Positions 9,007-18,370 are shown, counted from the first letter of the stretch. The stretch is DNA of 64,000 bases from Flavobacterium sp. ACAM 123 (GCF_000264055.1 NZ_AJXL01000002.1:17937-81936), one strand, 5' to 3'. The notes: generated from the sequence alone by a model not told the origin. A program made the numbers and translations.

Positions 9007-9693
9007 ATGTTTAAAAATAAATCTTACATCGGAATTTCGTTTATTATACTAATTTTCGGAATATACGCAGTGCCTAAAATAATATCCCGAATACAAAACG
9101 GTGAAATTGTAAAAGGGGACCGGCTGGACAACGTTACAAATACAAATGTATCAGAGGATAAGTTGACAAAAATAGGGCCGGCACCTAAATTTGAATTAAT
9201 CAATCAAGATGGCTTGAAAATTACTAATGAAAGCTACAAAGGGAAAGTTTATGTTTTAGAATTTTTCTTCACTACTTGCCCCTCCATTTGTCCTAAAATG
9301 AATCAAAGCATGTTGTTGATCGAGAAAAAATTCTTTGGTAATCCAAATTTTGGAATAGTGTCAATCACTATCGATCCTAAACACGACACTCCTGAAGTCT
9401 TGAAAGCACATGCTAAGCTTTTGGGTGTTAAATCCTCAAATTGGAACTTTTTAACCGGTGATCGGGACGAAATTTACGATTTAGCGAATAAAGGCTTCAA
9501 TCTATATGCTGGAGAAAATAGTAAGGTCAACGGTGGCTTTGAGCATTCTGGTTTGTTTGCCTTGATTGATAAAAATGGAGACATTCGTTGTAGAAAAGAT
9601 GATTTTGGAAATCCGATCCTTTATTATGATGGTTTAGAAAAAAAAGGAGTTAGAGATATTCAACAAGATATTAATGTTTTATTAAAAGAATAA
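9007..9693 (+). CDS. Sco1/SenC family copper chaperone for cytochrome oxidase
   Basis: The 228-residue protein has an N-terminal membrane anchor (residues about 7-26) and a periplasmic thioredoxin-fold domain. The copper-binding CxxxC motif is Cys91/Cys95 in TTCPSICPKM and the third ligand is His180 in FEHSGLF. Sco proteins deliver copper to, or reduce, the CuA site of oxidase subunit II. It lies between the atypical thioredoxin-like protein and the DUF420 protein. Confidence 0.94.
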   Translation: MFKNKSYIGISFIILIFGIYAVPKIISRIQNGEIVKGDRLDNVTNTNVSEDKLTKIGPAPKFELINQDGLKITNESYKGKVYVLEFFFTTCPSICPKMNQSMLLIEKKFFGNPNFGIVSITIDPKHDTPEVLKAHAKLLGVKSSNWNFLTGDRDEIYDLANKGFNLYAGENSKVNGGFEHSGLFALIDKNGDIRCRKDDFGNPILYYDGLEKKGVRDIQQDINVLLKE

Positions 9694-9698
9694 GCAAG

Positions 9699-10241
9699 AT
9701 GAGCGAATTAAGTTTAGAGCAGAAATATAATAAATGGATCATAGCGGTATCCATAATAATACCAATCGCAGTCGCGTTTCTTTTTGGAGTTAAACTTAAA
9801 GATTTTGGTTATGATGTTGAACCGCTTTCTTTTTTACCGCCTATATATGCTACTACAAATGGTATTACAGCTGTGTTGTTGATTGCTGGTGTCGTTTCGA
9901 TCAAAAATGGAAAGAGAAGACTTCATCAGTCGTTAATGACCAGCGCCGTCGCGTTATCTGTCGCTTTCCTTGTAATGTACGTGGCCTATCATATGACTGC
10001 TGATTCCACGAAGTTTGGTGGCGATGGAGTTATCAAATATGTTTATTATTTTATATTAGTGACGCACATTGTGTTGTCCATTATAATTATTCCTTTAGTT
10101 CTGATTACCTATGTACGTGCTTGGGCGCAGGTTTTTGATAAGCATAAGAAAATAGCTCGAATTACCTTCCCCATCTGGCTTTATGTTGCTGTCACAGGTG
10201 TTGTTGTTTATTTAATGATATCACCCTACTATGTTAGATAA
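9699..10241 (+). CDS. DUF420 family membrane protein
   Basis: The 180-residue protein has about five hydrophobic helices and conserved histidines in FLVMYVAYHMTAD and ILVTHIVLSI, as in DUF420 proteins. The family (CtaM/YozB-like) sits in oxidase operons and has been implicated in assembly of heme A-containing oxidase in Firmicutes. The gene starts five bases after the Sco gene, so they are probably co-transcribed. Confidence 0.85.
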   Translation: MSELSLEQKYNKWIIAVSIIIPIAVAFLFGVKLKDFGYDVEPLSFLPPIYATTNGITAVLLIAGVVSIKNGKRRLHQSLMTSAVALSVAFLVMYVAYHMTADSTKFGGDGVIKYVYYFILVTHIVLSIIIIPLVLITYVRAWAQVFDKHKKIARITFPIWLYVAVTGVVVYLMISPYYVR

Positions 10242-10275
10242 GACAAAAGGAAATAGAAAGTTAGAAAACAGAGTT

Positions 10276-10503
10276 ATGAAAAAGAGAATTACAATATTAT
10301 TTTTTATCTTATCCTTCTTTTTCTCTCTAGATGTTGGGGCGCAATGCGCCATGTGTAGAGCTGCATTAGGAGGAGAGTCTAATACTGCTCAGGCGCAGGC
10401 AGTGAATGACGGTATCGTCTATTTAATGGCGGTTCCCTATGTTTTAGTTGCAGGAATTGGTTATGCTGTGTATCGCATGAGGAAAAATAAAAAAATGAAT
10501 TAA
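10276..10503 (+). CDS. Small CxxC membrane protein of the oxidase operon
   Basis: The 75-residue protein has a signal peptide or first helix (residues 1-22), then the pair Cys24/Cys27 in QCAMCRAAL, and a second helix (residues about 47-66) ending in a basic tail. Small proteins of this type follow DUF420 genes in other Flavobacteria; the function is not known. The CxxC could bind copper or act in redox chemistry during oxidase assembly, which is inference. The ATG at 10276 gives a clean signal sequence; an upstream in-frame start at 10231 would overlap the DUF420 gene. Confidence 0.75.
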   Translation: MKKRITILFFILSFFFSLDVGAQCAMCRAALGGESNTAQAQAVNDGIVYLMAVPYVLVAGIGYAVYRMRKNKKMN

Positions 10504-10515
10504 GCAGGCCGACTC

Positions 10516-11925
10516 TTATTTTAAGCCATCAATCGAAATATTAACTTCACCGTTCACGGTAATGGAGGCTATAATAGCATTATTCGTTAACTGAACTTTG
10601 CGGAATTGGATGTTTTCCATCTTTCCATTTACAAAAACACCCGGCATAGGGGAATAATTTCTTAGATAACTCATTATGGTTTTTTTTCCTTCATCTAAAT
10701 TAGCTTGAATTGAATAGCGACAATTTTGTTTTATTTTTCGAAGGACTAATCCTTGGACAAGCCAGTTAGCGCTGCGCATTAATTTGTTTTTAGTATCCAG
10801 AACGTAATCTAAATCTTCAAAATATATTTCTTTAGAGTTTTCATCATATTGAGGAAAACCAGATAAATAGATTTTACCGTTTACAGATCCAGATAAATCT
10901 AAAGCAATAACTATTTTACCGTTTTTGTGCCAAATCGCAACATCCTGTACTTTTACTTTTTTGTTTCCCGAGATAAATTCCTGTCCCTCGAAATTTTTCT
11001 TCATGACCTGAGAAGCGTCGTTGTAAGTGGAGACAGCCACGATATTAGCTGAAATCTGGTTGGGAATTTTAGTTACAGTTTTTAAAATGATTTTATTCAA
11101 GTCAAATTTGGATTCGGGTTGTTGACCTACCAGGGTTTCCATATTGCACTTCATTCCCATTTGCAGTAAAAACTGATCCTTCTTTAATTTCGACGCCGTG
11201 CTATAAATTTCCAAAGGAACGATTCTTAACCAACTTTCATAGTCGTCGTTCATTTTAAAAGGCACACTGACTGCTTCTAGTGCAGTCAATACAGTTGGTT
11301 TAAAGTCCATTGATTTACCTACGGCTTCATCAATTTTTTGTTCTATTTTCGTCTTAAATAGTTTTATTGCTGGATTGATTAGGTACGTAACCGGAATATT
11401 TTTTCCAAAAATAGTTGCAGTAGGACTTTCATTCCATTCTAAAGAACTTAGTTCAGTTTCGGTATTTAATTTCCAATTACTTAAACTGACGTCGCTCATT
11501 AAAGTTATTATTCCATTAAGGTTAAATTCTTGGGTTTTGTAAAATGAAGTTCCTAAAGTTTTTGTTCCTATTCTGTATTTCACCAAAACTTTTAGTGGTA
11601 AGGTAGTTTTAATTCTGTCTCTTGATTTTTCATTGGTGCTTTCAATAGTGATTGGAGCCAGTTTCCATACTTGCATTTCGATATTATCATCTTCGACGTT
11701 GTCGTCTTTGTATATTAATCCATTTAAAAGTGCGTTAGTTTGGTTCTCAATGTCCTTCAGTTTTACGGTTATTGGTAAATTGATAAAGGAAGGAGTATTT
11801 TCATAAATGATAGGGCTTGCGTCTTCTGGTTCCGGTGTTAAAGACAATATTTTTTGTGCGGGAGAGCAGCTAGAAAAAAGCACAAATGCGAGCGAAATAA
11901 GCAAGAAGGAAGCTGGTTTTGACAT
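10516..11925 (-). CDS. DUF4403 family lipoprotein
   Basis: The 469-residue protein has a lipoprotein signal peptide with lipobox LFSSC (Cys20). The mature part consists of long beta-rich repeats and the SLSNWKLNTETELSSLEW region seen in DUF4403 proteins. The family is found mainly in Bacteroidetes and Proteobacteria; no biochemical role is established, and the fold has been compared with lipid-binding tubular proteins. It is convergent with the oxidase operon, with only 12 bases between the stop codons. Confidence 0.85.
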   Translation of the reverse strand: MSKPASFLLISLAFVLFSSCSPAQKILSLTPEPEDASPIIYENTPSFINLPITVKLKDIENQTNALLNGLIYKDDNVEDDNIEMQVWKLAPITIESTNEKSRDRIKTTLPLKVLVKYRIGTKTLGTSFYKTQEFNLNGIITLMSDVSLSNWKLNTETELSSLEWNESPTATIFGKNIPVTYLINPAIKLFKTKIEQKIDEAVGKSMDFKPTVLTALEAVSVPFKMNDDYESWLRIVPLEIYSTASKLKKDQFLLQMGMKCNMETLVGQQPESKFDLNKIILKTVTKIPNQISANIVAVSTYNDASQVMKKNFEGQEFISGNKKVKVQDVAIWHKNGKIVIALDLSGSVNGKIYLSGFPQYDENSKEIYFEDLDYVLDTKNKLMRSANWLVQGLVLRKIKQNCRYSIQANLDEGKKTIMSYLRNYSPMPGVFVNGKMENIQFRKVQLTNNAIIASITVNGEVNISIDGLK

Positions 11926-11944
11926 TTGTTTTGATTTTATTCGA

Positions 11945-11952
11945 CAAAATTA
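11945..11952 (-). promoter_or_regulatory. Possible -7 element for the DUF4403 gene
   Basis: On the minus strand the sequence reads TAATTTTG, matching TAnnTTTG, about 20 bases before the start codon. The -33 box is not evident. Confidence 0.35.
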
Positions 11953-12119
11953 GTGAAACGAATATATTTTTTTGTTTTTTTGTAACAAAAGCAGATTTTA
12001 AATGTCTAATTATTTTTATGTGTGAGGTTAAATCCGTTCACGTTTTGTATTTTTATTCAAAATAAAGGGAAAGGAAAAGTTTTTTTGCACTCCTTACATT
12101 ACAATTTATTTAAAAAATT

Positions 12120-13490
12120 ATGTCAAACAAAATTTATTTTAGTCTGTTTTTATTAGTAATTTATAGCTTGTCTTCTAATGCTCAAACTAAAAAGTGGACA
12201 TTACGGGAATGTGTAGATTATGCATTAGAAAATAATATATCAGTTAAACAAACCGAGTTAGATATCAAAACGTCTGTGATTGATAAAAGGGGAGCAATAG
12301 GGAGTTTTCTCCCTTCAGTAAATGCTAATGCATCCCACTCGTGGAATATTGGTTTAAACCAAGATATAACAACGGGACTTTTACAAAATCAAACCACCCA
12401 GTTTACCTCTGCCGGGGCTACCCTAGCGGTTGACATTTATAAAGGCTTGCAGAATCAAAATACCCTTAGAAGAGCAAACCTTTCGATAGTTGCGGCTAAA
12501 TATCAGTTGCTGAAAATGCAGGAAGATATTGCGCTTAATGTGGCTAATGCTTTTTTGCAAGTGCTTTTCAATAAAGAAAATTTAAAGGTGCAAACAGTGC
12601 AAATGGGTATTAATGAAAAGCAGTTAATTCGTTCTCAGGAATTAGTTAATGCTGGGACAATACCCAAAGGCGATTTGTTAGATATTAAAGCAACTTTGGC
12701 ATCCGATAATCAAAGAGTAATTACTGCCGAGAATTCTTTATTGATTTCCAAGTTGAGTTTAGCTCAATTATTGCAATTAACAAATTTTCAGGATTTTGAT
12801 GTTGTTGATGATACGGAGGTGAAAGATGAAAATAGTATATTATTGCAAAGTCCAACAGCTATTTACGATAAAGCAAAAGAGCAGCGAACGGAGTTGAAAA
12901 TAGCTCAGACTAATCTCGAAATAGCCGAAAAAAATGTGGCTATCGCAAAAGGGGCTTATCAACCAACTTTACGAGGGTTCTATAATTTCAACACTAGGAT
13001 TTCTTATGCTGATATTGCTTTGCGAGACAATAGTGGTAATGTAATTGGAACGTATTCGCCTCCTGCGTTTTTCACGCAATTCAATGACAACAAAGGGCAA
13101 TCGTTTGGAGCACAGCTATCAATTCCTGTTTTTAATGGCTTTTCAGCTCGAAATAACGTAGAGCGTTCAAAAGTAAGTTTAGAGAAATCTAAAATTGCTG
13201 TAGAGCAACAAGATTTAGATTTGCAAAGAAATGTTTATGTTGCATTTACGGATGCAAGAGGTGCGTTAAATGCTCATGAGTCAGCGATAGTAGCATTAGA
13301 GTCTAGGCAGGAAGCTTATAATTATGCAAAAGAAAGATTTGATGTTGGCTTGATGAATTCTTTCGATTTAAACCAATCTCAAACCTTACTGTCTAACGCA
13401 CAATCTGATGTGATTAGGACTAAATACGATTATATTTTCAAAATCAAAATATTAGAATTCTATTTTGGAATTCCTATCATTAAAAATTAA
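12120..13490 (+). CDS. TolC family outer-membrane efflux protein
   Basis: The 456-residue protein has a cleavable signal (SLSSNAQTKKW) followed by WTLRECVDYALENNISVKQ, the usual N-terminal TolC motif, and two internally related helical halves with NAFLQVLFNKENL and AERFDVGLMNSFDLNQSQ-type segments. TolC proteins form trimeric outer-membrane channels for efflux or type I secretion. The membrane-fusion gene follows six bases downstream. No inner-membrane transporter gene is adjacent, so the partner pump must be encoded elsewhere. Confidence 0.93.
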   Translation: MSNKIYFSLFLLVIYSLSSNAQTKKWTLRECVDYALENNISVKQTELDIKTSVIDKRGAIGSFLPSVNANASHSWNIGLNQDITTGLLQNQTTQFTSAGATLAVDIYKGLQNQNTLRRANLSIVAAKYQLLKMQEDIALNVANAFLQVLFNKENLKVQTVQMGINEKQLIRSQELVNAGTIPKGDLLDIKATLASDNQRVITAENSLLISKLSLAQLLQLTNFQDFDVVDDTEVKDENSILLQSPTAIYDKAKEQRTELKIAQTNLEIAEKNVAIAKGAYQPTLRGFYNFNTRISYADIALRDNSGNVIGTYSPPAFFTQFNDNKGQSFGAQLSIPVFNGFSARNNVERSKVSLEKSKIAVEQQDLDLQRNVYVAFTDARGALNAHESAIVALESRQEAYNYAKERFDVGLMNSFDLNQSQTLLSNAQSDVIRTKYDYIFKIKILEFYFGIPIIKN

Positions 13491-13496
13491 TACATT

Positions 13497-14798
13497 ATGT
13501 CAAAGAAATCAATTTATCTATTAATAGGCGGTGCCATTCTCGTTATAGCTTTATTAATTATTCTTTCAAAAACAGGAGTTATTGGAAATAAAAATGAAGG
13601 TAAAGAAGTTGAAACAACCATCGTCAATGCAACAACTATAGTCGAAACGGTGTCAGCTACTGGTAAAATTCAGCCCGAAATTGAAGTGAAAATTTCATCG
13701 GAGGTTTCCGGGGAAATCATTTCGTTGTCTGTTGTAGAAGGGCAGGTGGTTAAAAAAGGAGATTTATTAGTTAAGATAAACCCAGATCTATATACCTCTA
13801 GTTTAAACAGAACAATTGCTGGTTTATCAGGGTCAAAAGCCGGATTGTCGCAAGCTGAAGCCCAATTTAAGGAAGCTAAAGCAAGTTATGAAAGAAATAA
13901 AACATTATTTCAAAAAGGGATAATTTCTAAGTCAGATTGGGATAAATCAATTGCTTCTTTTGAAGTGGCAAAAGCTGCGAAAGAGTCTGCTTATTTTAGT
14001 GTAAAAAGTGCTTCAGCTTCCGTAAATGAAGCGCGAGATAATTTAGGGAGGACCGTTATTTATGCTCCTGCAGACGGGACTATTTCTGTGCTAAATGTAG
14101 AGCTAGGTGAAAGGGTGTTAGGGACGCAACAAATGACTGGTACTGAGATTTTGAGAGTTGCGAACTTGAACAATATGGAAGTTGAAGTAGATGTAAATGA
14201 AAATGATATTGTAAAAATAAAAGTAGGTGATGCGGCTAAGGTAGAGGTTGATGCTTATTTGAAAAAACAATTTAGTGGTGTAGTGACCAGTATTTCTAAT
14301 TCGGCCAGTTCCTCATTAACAGCAGACCAAGTAACTAATTTTAAAGTGAAAGTTAGAATACTTAAAGAGTCATACTTGGATTTATTGGAAGGGAAACCTG
14401 CCGCTTATTCTCCTTTTAGACCTGGAATGACAGCAACGGTTGATATTATCACTAAAACAAAGAAGAGTGTACTGGCGGTGCCAATAAGTTCGGTAGTCAT
14501 AAAATCAGATACATCGGCGGTTAGTGATGTAAAAGTAGTGGAGGAGCCATTAGATGATAAAAAGGAAGCTCCTAAAAGCGATAAGAAATTTGAATGTGTT
14601 TTTGTGAAAGTTGGAGGTAAGGCTAAAATACGCGTCATCAAAACCGGAATTCAAGATGATACTAATATCGAAGTGAAGAGTGGTCTAAAAAAAGGAGATG
14701 TTGTCATTACGGGGCCATACACGACTGTTTCTAAAGAATTGAATTCTGGTGATATGGTATTTGTCAAATCAGAAAACGATAAAGAAAAAGGCAAGTAG
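13497..14798 (+). CDS. HlyD/MacA-type periplasmic adaptor (membrane fusion protein)
   Basis: The 433-residue protein has an N-terminal membrane anchor (residues about 5-24), a biotinyl-lipoyl half (SATGKIQPEIEVKISSEVSG), a coiled-coil hairpin (about residues 105-175), the second lipoyl half (VIYAPADGTISVLNVELGE) and a C-terminal barrel. The pattern, including a Lys-rich variable insert near residue 360, fits the MacA branch used with ABC exporters. It pairs with the TolC gene just upstream. An adjacent MacB-type ABC permease is absent here; tsaB follows. Confidence 0.92.
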   Translation: MSKKSIYLLIGGAILVIALLIILSKTGVIGNKNEGKEVETTIVNATTIVETVSATGKIQPEIEVKISSEVSGEIISLSVVEGQVVKKGDLLVKINPDLYTSSLNRTIAGLSGSKAGLSQAEAQFKEAKASYERNKTLFQKGIISKSDWDKSIASFEVAKAAKESAYFSVKSASASVNEARDNLGRTVIYAPADGTISVLNVELGERVLGTQQMTGTEILRVANLNNMEVEVDVNENDIVKIKVGDAAKVEVDAYLKKQFSGVVTSISNSASSSLTADQVTNFKVKVRILKESYLDLLEGKPAAYSPFRPGMTATVDIITKTKKSVLAVPISSVVIKSDTSAVSDVKVVEEPLDDKKEAPKSDKKFECVFVKVGGKAKIRVIKTGIQDDTNIEVKSGLKKGDVVITGPYTTVSKELNSGDMVFVKSENDKEKGK

Positions 14799-14855
14799 TT
14801 TTATTTTAGAGTGGTACTTTTGCCGGTAAATAATTAAATCTTAAATAGAAAAGTA

Positions 14856-15530
14856 TTGGCCTATATTCTAAACATCGAAACTTCAACTAAAAATTGTTCG
14901 GTAACAATTGCTGAAAATGGAGAAACCATCATCTGTAAAGAAATTGCAGAAGAAGGTTATTCTCATGCTGAACGACTGCATGTGTTTATTGAAGCAAGTT
15001 TAAAAGAAGCGGGAATTGTATACAAAGATTTATCAGCCATTGCGGTAAGTCAGGGTCCGGGGTCTTATACCGGACTTCGTATTGGCGTCTCTGCAGCTAA
15101 GGGTTTCTGTTACGCATTAAGTATTCCTTTAATAGCAGTAGATACTTTGCAAATATTAGCAGCTCAGGCGTCCGTTTCCGACGGATTAATCATCCCGATG
15201 ATTGATGCTAGAAGAATGGAGGTGTATAGCGCGATTTTTACTCCAGAATTAGAAAACAAAAGGGAAACTCGTGCTGAAATTATTGATGAAAAGTCATTTG
15301 AAGAGTTGGAGGGGCCTGTTTATTTTATAGGGGATTGCACTGAGAAGGGGCAAACTGTTTTAACAAAAATAAACTTTACGTTCTTAGAAGAAATTAAATA
15401 CCCTTCCGCAAACGAAATGAGCGGGCTGAGTTTCGAAAAGTATAAAAAAAGCGACACTGTAGATGTCGCTTATTTTGAGCCTTTTTATCTAAAAGATTTT
15501 ATGGTAACTACGTCAAAAAAAAAGGTTTAG
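14856..15530 (+). CDS. tsaB: tRNA threonylcarbamoyladenosine biosynthesis protein TsaB
   Basis: The 224-residue protein belongs to the ASKHA-fold TsaB family, which with TsaD and TsaE makes the t6A modification at position 37 of ANN-decoding tRNAs. Diagnostic segments are ILNIETSTKNCSV at the N-terminus and AVSQGPGSYTGLRIGVSAAKG near residue 65. The start appears to be TTG at 14856, giving MAYILNIETS; no ATG lies at the family N-terminus. The C-terminus is convergent with the MscS gene, with three bases between the stops. Confidence 0.93.
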   Translation: MAYILNIETSTKNCSVTIAENGETIICKEIAEEGYSHAERLHVFIEASLKEAGIVYKDLSAIAVSQGPGSYTGLRIGVSAAKGFCYALSIPLIAVDTLQILAAQASVSDGLIIPMIDARRMEVYSAIFTPELENKRETRAEIIDEKSFEELEGPVYFIGDCTEKGQTVLTKINFTFLEEIKYPSANEMSGLSFEKYKKSDTVDVAYFEPFYLKDFMVTTSKKKV

Positions 15531-15533
15531 CCG

Positions 15534-16361
15534 TTACTTATCAATTTTAGAGATTTCTTTTAAATAAGGCTGTATTATAATTCCTGCTGCATCAAAAGCT
15601 ATTTTGCAACTCTCTAGAGTTTCAGTAAAAACAGCACCAAAATCTTCGCGGGTTGCCCAAGGGCGTACCGCCATTTCGATGGCGCTGTCGGTTAGGTTTT
15701 TTACAAAAACTTCTGGTTGGGGTGTTTGAAGTACCTTTGGGTTTTCGTTTAAGATTGACAGAATCAAATCTTTCGCTTTTTTAATATCTGAATCATAAGA
15801 AATTGCAAAGGTTAGATCAGCTCTTCTGAATTTTTCTAGAGAATAGTTAATGATATTGCCGTTAGATAAAATACCGTTAGGAATAAATACCGTTTGGTTA
15901 TTTGGTGTAATCAATTTAGTTACAAAAATTTGAATTTCGCTAACTGTAGCAAAAACGCCTTGTGCTTCTATGGTATGCCCTACCTTAAAGGGTTTAAAAA
16001 CAATGATTAGCATTCCTCCTGCAAAATTAGATAGCGAACCCTGAAGAGAGAGCCCTATTGCCAGTCCCATTGCACCAAGTATAGCCACAAAAGAGGAAGT
16101 TTCTACTCCTAACTTGGATATGAATGTCACAAATAATAATACTCGTAAAACCCAAAGTAGAATATCGCTTAGGAAGTTAGTCAGAGTTGGGTCTAACTCC
16201 CTCTTGACCATTATCTTTTTAATTATTTTATTGATCACTCTTATGACATAAATGCCTGCCAATAATATGAGAAATGCCGAAATCAAGTTTGGCGAGTATT
16301 CAACAAAAGCTTTTACGAAGTTACTAGCGTAATGAGTAACATATTTTGGGTCTAAATACAT
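15534..16361 (-). CDS. Small-conductance mechanosensitive channel (MscS family)
   Basis: The 275-residue protein has three N-terminal membrane helices; the third, pore-lining helix is the Gly/Ala-rich stretch FVAILGAMGLAIGLSLQGSL followed by NFAGGMLIIVFKPFKVG, the MscS signature. The C-terminal part is the beta and alpha-beta domain of the cytosolic vestibule. MscS homoheptamers release solutes when the membrane is stretched by hypo-osmotic shock. The length is that of minimal MscS proteins. Confidence 0.94.
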   Translation of the reverse strand: MYLDPKYVTHYASNFVKAFVEYSPNLISAFLILLAGIYVIRVINKIIKKIMVKRELDPTLTNFLSDILLWVLRVLLFVTFISKLGVETSSFVAILGAMGLAIGLSLQGSLSNFAGGMLIIVFKPFKVGHTIEAQGVFATVSEIQIFVTKLITPNNQTVFIPNGILSNGNIINYSLEKFRRADLTFAISYDSDIKKAKDLILSILNENPKVLQTPQPEVFVKNLTDSAIEMAVRPWATREDFGAVFTETLESCKIAFDAAGIIIQPYLKEISKIDK

Positions 16362-16410
16362 TGTAAGATAATAAAAAACCCTCTCAAAAAAAAGGTCTAT
16401 GTTTATGTCG

Positions 16411-16418
16411 CAAAAATA
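16411..16418 (-). promoter_or_regulatory. Possible -7 element for the MscS gene
   Basis: The minus strand reads TATTTTTG (TAnnTTTG), about 50 bases upstream of the start codon. No -33 box was found at the expected spacing. Confidence 0.35.
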
Positions 16419-16495
16419 CGGATTATTATTATTTAAAAACTAATCAGTATTTTCTTCAATTCTATGATTAAATTTTTATGAAGTGCTCTCCTTGT

Positions 16496-16728
16496 TTAAA
16501 GGCTGTTTGATATCATTATATTAGCCTGTGATTCACTAGAGTCGACGCTTACGGCTTCTATTTCTTTGAAAGCAGCAGGCCTTTCTTTTACCGTTTTAAC
16601 GATTTTTAATACAGTGATACTTGTCTCTTCCGTTTTTTTCTATGGACATCCCTGCAAATACCTCCGCTTTTCCATATACGGGAATTCATTTTCTTGTGCA
16701 TTTACGAAAGTTATACTAAACGAATTTA
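16496..16728 (-). pseudogene. Probable remnant of a small secreted-protein gene
   Basis: In the gene-poor stretch after the MscS gene, minus-strand frames join into a protein-like series interrupted by apparent frameshifts: a signal-peptide tail resembling SITFVNAQENE, then IPVYGKAEVFAGMSIEK, then KTEETSITVLKIVKTV and ERPAAFKEIEAVSVDSSES, ending at a stop codon at 16496-16498. One break falls in a run of seven A residues on the minus strand, a natural slippage site. The protein family is not recognised. The series is short and could be chance. Confidence 0.3.
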
Positions 16729-17060
16729 TTTTTTAGTCCAAATCGGTTTTGTACGATGTCAATGTAATAAGAAAATAGTACGATGTAATTGTTCTATATC
16801 AAATACACAAGTGGTAGTAATTCTGCTTTAACATCGAAATTATCTGTGTTTTCTATGGCGGAGCTATATTCTTTTTTTAAAAAAATGATACTGCCAAAGC
16901 TCTTGCTGTTACATTACATTGGCACATATTTTTTTATTTAGAAATTGAAAGACTTGAGTAATGTTGTTCTGATAATAAGCATCAGAAGTCAATTATTTTA
17001 TTTCTAAAAAAAAACATAAAGGGTTTCATGAGTTTTTAGAATATTTTTTAAAAACAGAAC
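16729..17060. other. Gene-free AT-rich stretch
   Basis: No open frame with coding character, RNA gene or repeat was recognised between the gene remnant and the dodecin terminator. It contains runs of A and T only. Confidence 0.5.
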
Positions 17061-17091
17061 AAATAAAAAAAGCGCCTCTTACGAAACGCTT
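17061..17091 (-). terminator. Intrinsic terminator after dodecin
   Basis: On the minus strand a stem aagcg...cgctt with a 12-base loop is followed by a T-rich run. It begins about 20 bases after the dodecin stop codon. Confidence 0.65.
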
Positions 17092-17112
17092 AATTTATTT
17101 TTGCAAATTGGA

Positions 17113-17313
17113 CTATTCAAGTTCAAAAGTCACTTTAATAGTAGCTCTGTATTCGGAAATTTTACCTTCTGATACAGCGGCACTTTGGTTTTTAATATAC
17201 ACCGACTTTATGTTTTTCAACGATTTTGAAGCTTTAGTAACCGCTTTTTGTGTCGCATCTTCCCAACTAATAGTTGAACTGGCGAGTAATTCAATAACTT
17301 TTAATACTGACAT
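17113..17313 (-). CDS. Dodecin family flavin-binding protein
   Basis: The 66-residue protein matches the dodecin pattern throughout: VLKVIELLASSTISWEDA, AVTKASKSLKNIKSVYIKN and the C-terminal ATIKVTFELE strand. Dodecins form hollow dodecamers that bind and buffer riboflavin, FMN or related flavins. Length and predicted beta-alpha-beta-beta order are those of the family. The gene stands alone with its own terminator. Confidence 0.92.
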   Translation of the reverse strand: MSVLKVIELLASSTISWEDATQKAVTKASKSLKNIKSVYIKNQSAAVSEGKISEYRATIKVTFELE

Positions 17314-17438
17314 AATTTCTATTTTTTAAGTTGAACTTAAATTTAGCAATTATTTACGAAATATACATTCAAAAGCACATTAATATTTTTTAAAATATAC
17401 GTTGTCAGTCAGTTATGTTATTTTTACAGTTATACTAT

Positions 17439-18344
17439 TTATGCATTTACTGCTTCTACTTGAATTTTTTCATCGTTCAACATGCTCTTTAACATGTTTT
17501 CAATACCGGACTTTAGGGTAAATGTTGAGGATGGACAACCACTGCAAGCTCCTTGAAGTATTACTTTTACAATTTTATCTTTTTCGTTATAGGAATCAAA
17601 AACAATATTTCCACCATCAGCTGCAACAGCAGGCTTCACATATTCCTCTAATATATTGATGATTTGTTGTGATGTGACATCTAAATTGTCAAACTCCTGT
17701 GTTTTATTATTTTCTTTTTTGTCAACGGCAGCAGCGGCAAGCATCGTTTCATCGAGTACTATTCCGCCATTTTCAATGAATTGTTTAATAAAGCTTCTTA
17801 TTTCTAATGTTATTTCTTCCCAGTTGTTGATTTCGTATTTAGTAACAGAAATATAGTTTTCGTCAATAAAAACTTCTTTTACGTAAGAAAATTTAAACAG
17901 TTCTTTAGCCAATGGTGAGGCGGCAGTGTCATCAATACTTTTAAACTCTATTGCTTCTTTAGTCAACATGCGACTTACGACAAATTTTAATGCAGCCGGG
18001 TTTGGAGTTGTTTCTCCATAAACCGTTATTGGTTGTTTTTTCGTTTTGTTTTCTTCGATGGTAATGATTATTCCTCCATCGTTAACAAAAGTATTTATTT
18101 GCTCTGCTACAGCGTCTTTGACATCTTCCCATTCTACGATGTTGTACTTTTCTATGGCAATAAAATTACCCGAGATATAGATTGTTTTTACGAAGGGTAA
18201 GTAAAATAGCTTTTGCGCAAGAGGTGATGATTTAGCCTCGTCTATGTTTTTGAATTCGAAACTTTCATTCTGAGTAATAAAATCTTCAAATTCAAATTTA
18301 AGTATAGTAGAGTTTTGTGTTTCTTTTATAGTAACTTTTGTCAT
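17439..18344 (-). CDS. Nfu-type iron-sulfur scaffold protein with duplicated N-terminal domain
   Basis: The 301-residue protein has two related N-terminal Nfu domains (residues about 1-95 and 108-200; the second contains TPNPAALKFVVSR) and a C-terminal NifU domain whose cluster-binding motif is Cys267/Cys270 in GACSGCPSST. It likely binds and transfers Fe-S clusters to target proteins in the cytoplasm. The duplicated N-terminal domain is usual in Bacteroidetes. The start at 18344 (MTKVTIKETQ) is preferred over one seven codons upstream because it leaves space for the promoter at 18363. Confidence 0.92.
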   Translation of the reverse strand: MTKVTIKETQNSTILKFEFEDFITQNESFEFKNIDEAKSSPLAQKLFYLPFVKTIYISGNFIAIEKYNIVEWEDVKDAVAEQINTFVNDGGIIITIEENKTKKQPITVYGETTPNPAALKFVVSRMLTKEAIEFKSIDDTAASPLAKELFKFSYVKEVFIDENYISVTKYEINNWEEITLEIRSFIKQFIENGGIVLDETMLAAAAVDKKENNKTQEFDNLDVTSQQIINILEEYVKPAVAADGGNIVFDSYNEKDKIVKVILQGACSGCPSSTFTLKSGIENMLKSMLNDEKIQVEAVNA

Positions 18345-18362
18345 GATAATTATAAATTTGTA

Positions 18363-18370
18363 CAAATTTA
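18363..18370 (-). promoter_or_regulatory. Possible -7 element for the Nfu gene
   Basis: The minus strand reads TAAATTTG, matching TAnnTTTG, 18 bases before the chosen start codon. A -33 box is not clear. Confidence 0.4.

Noticed and set aside
17108..17329. 73-codon plus-strand frame across dodecin
   Set aside because: Opposite strand of the well-supported dodecin gene.
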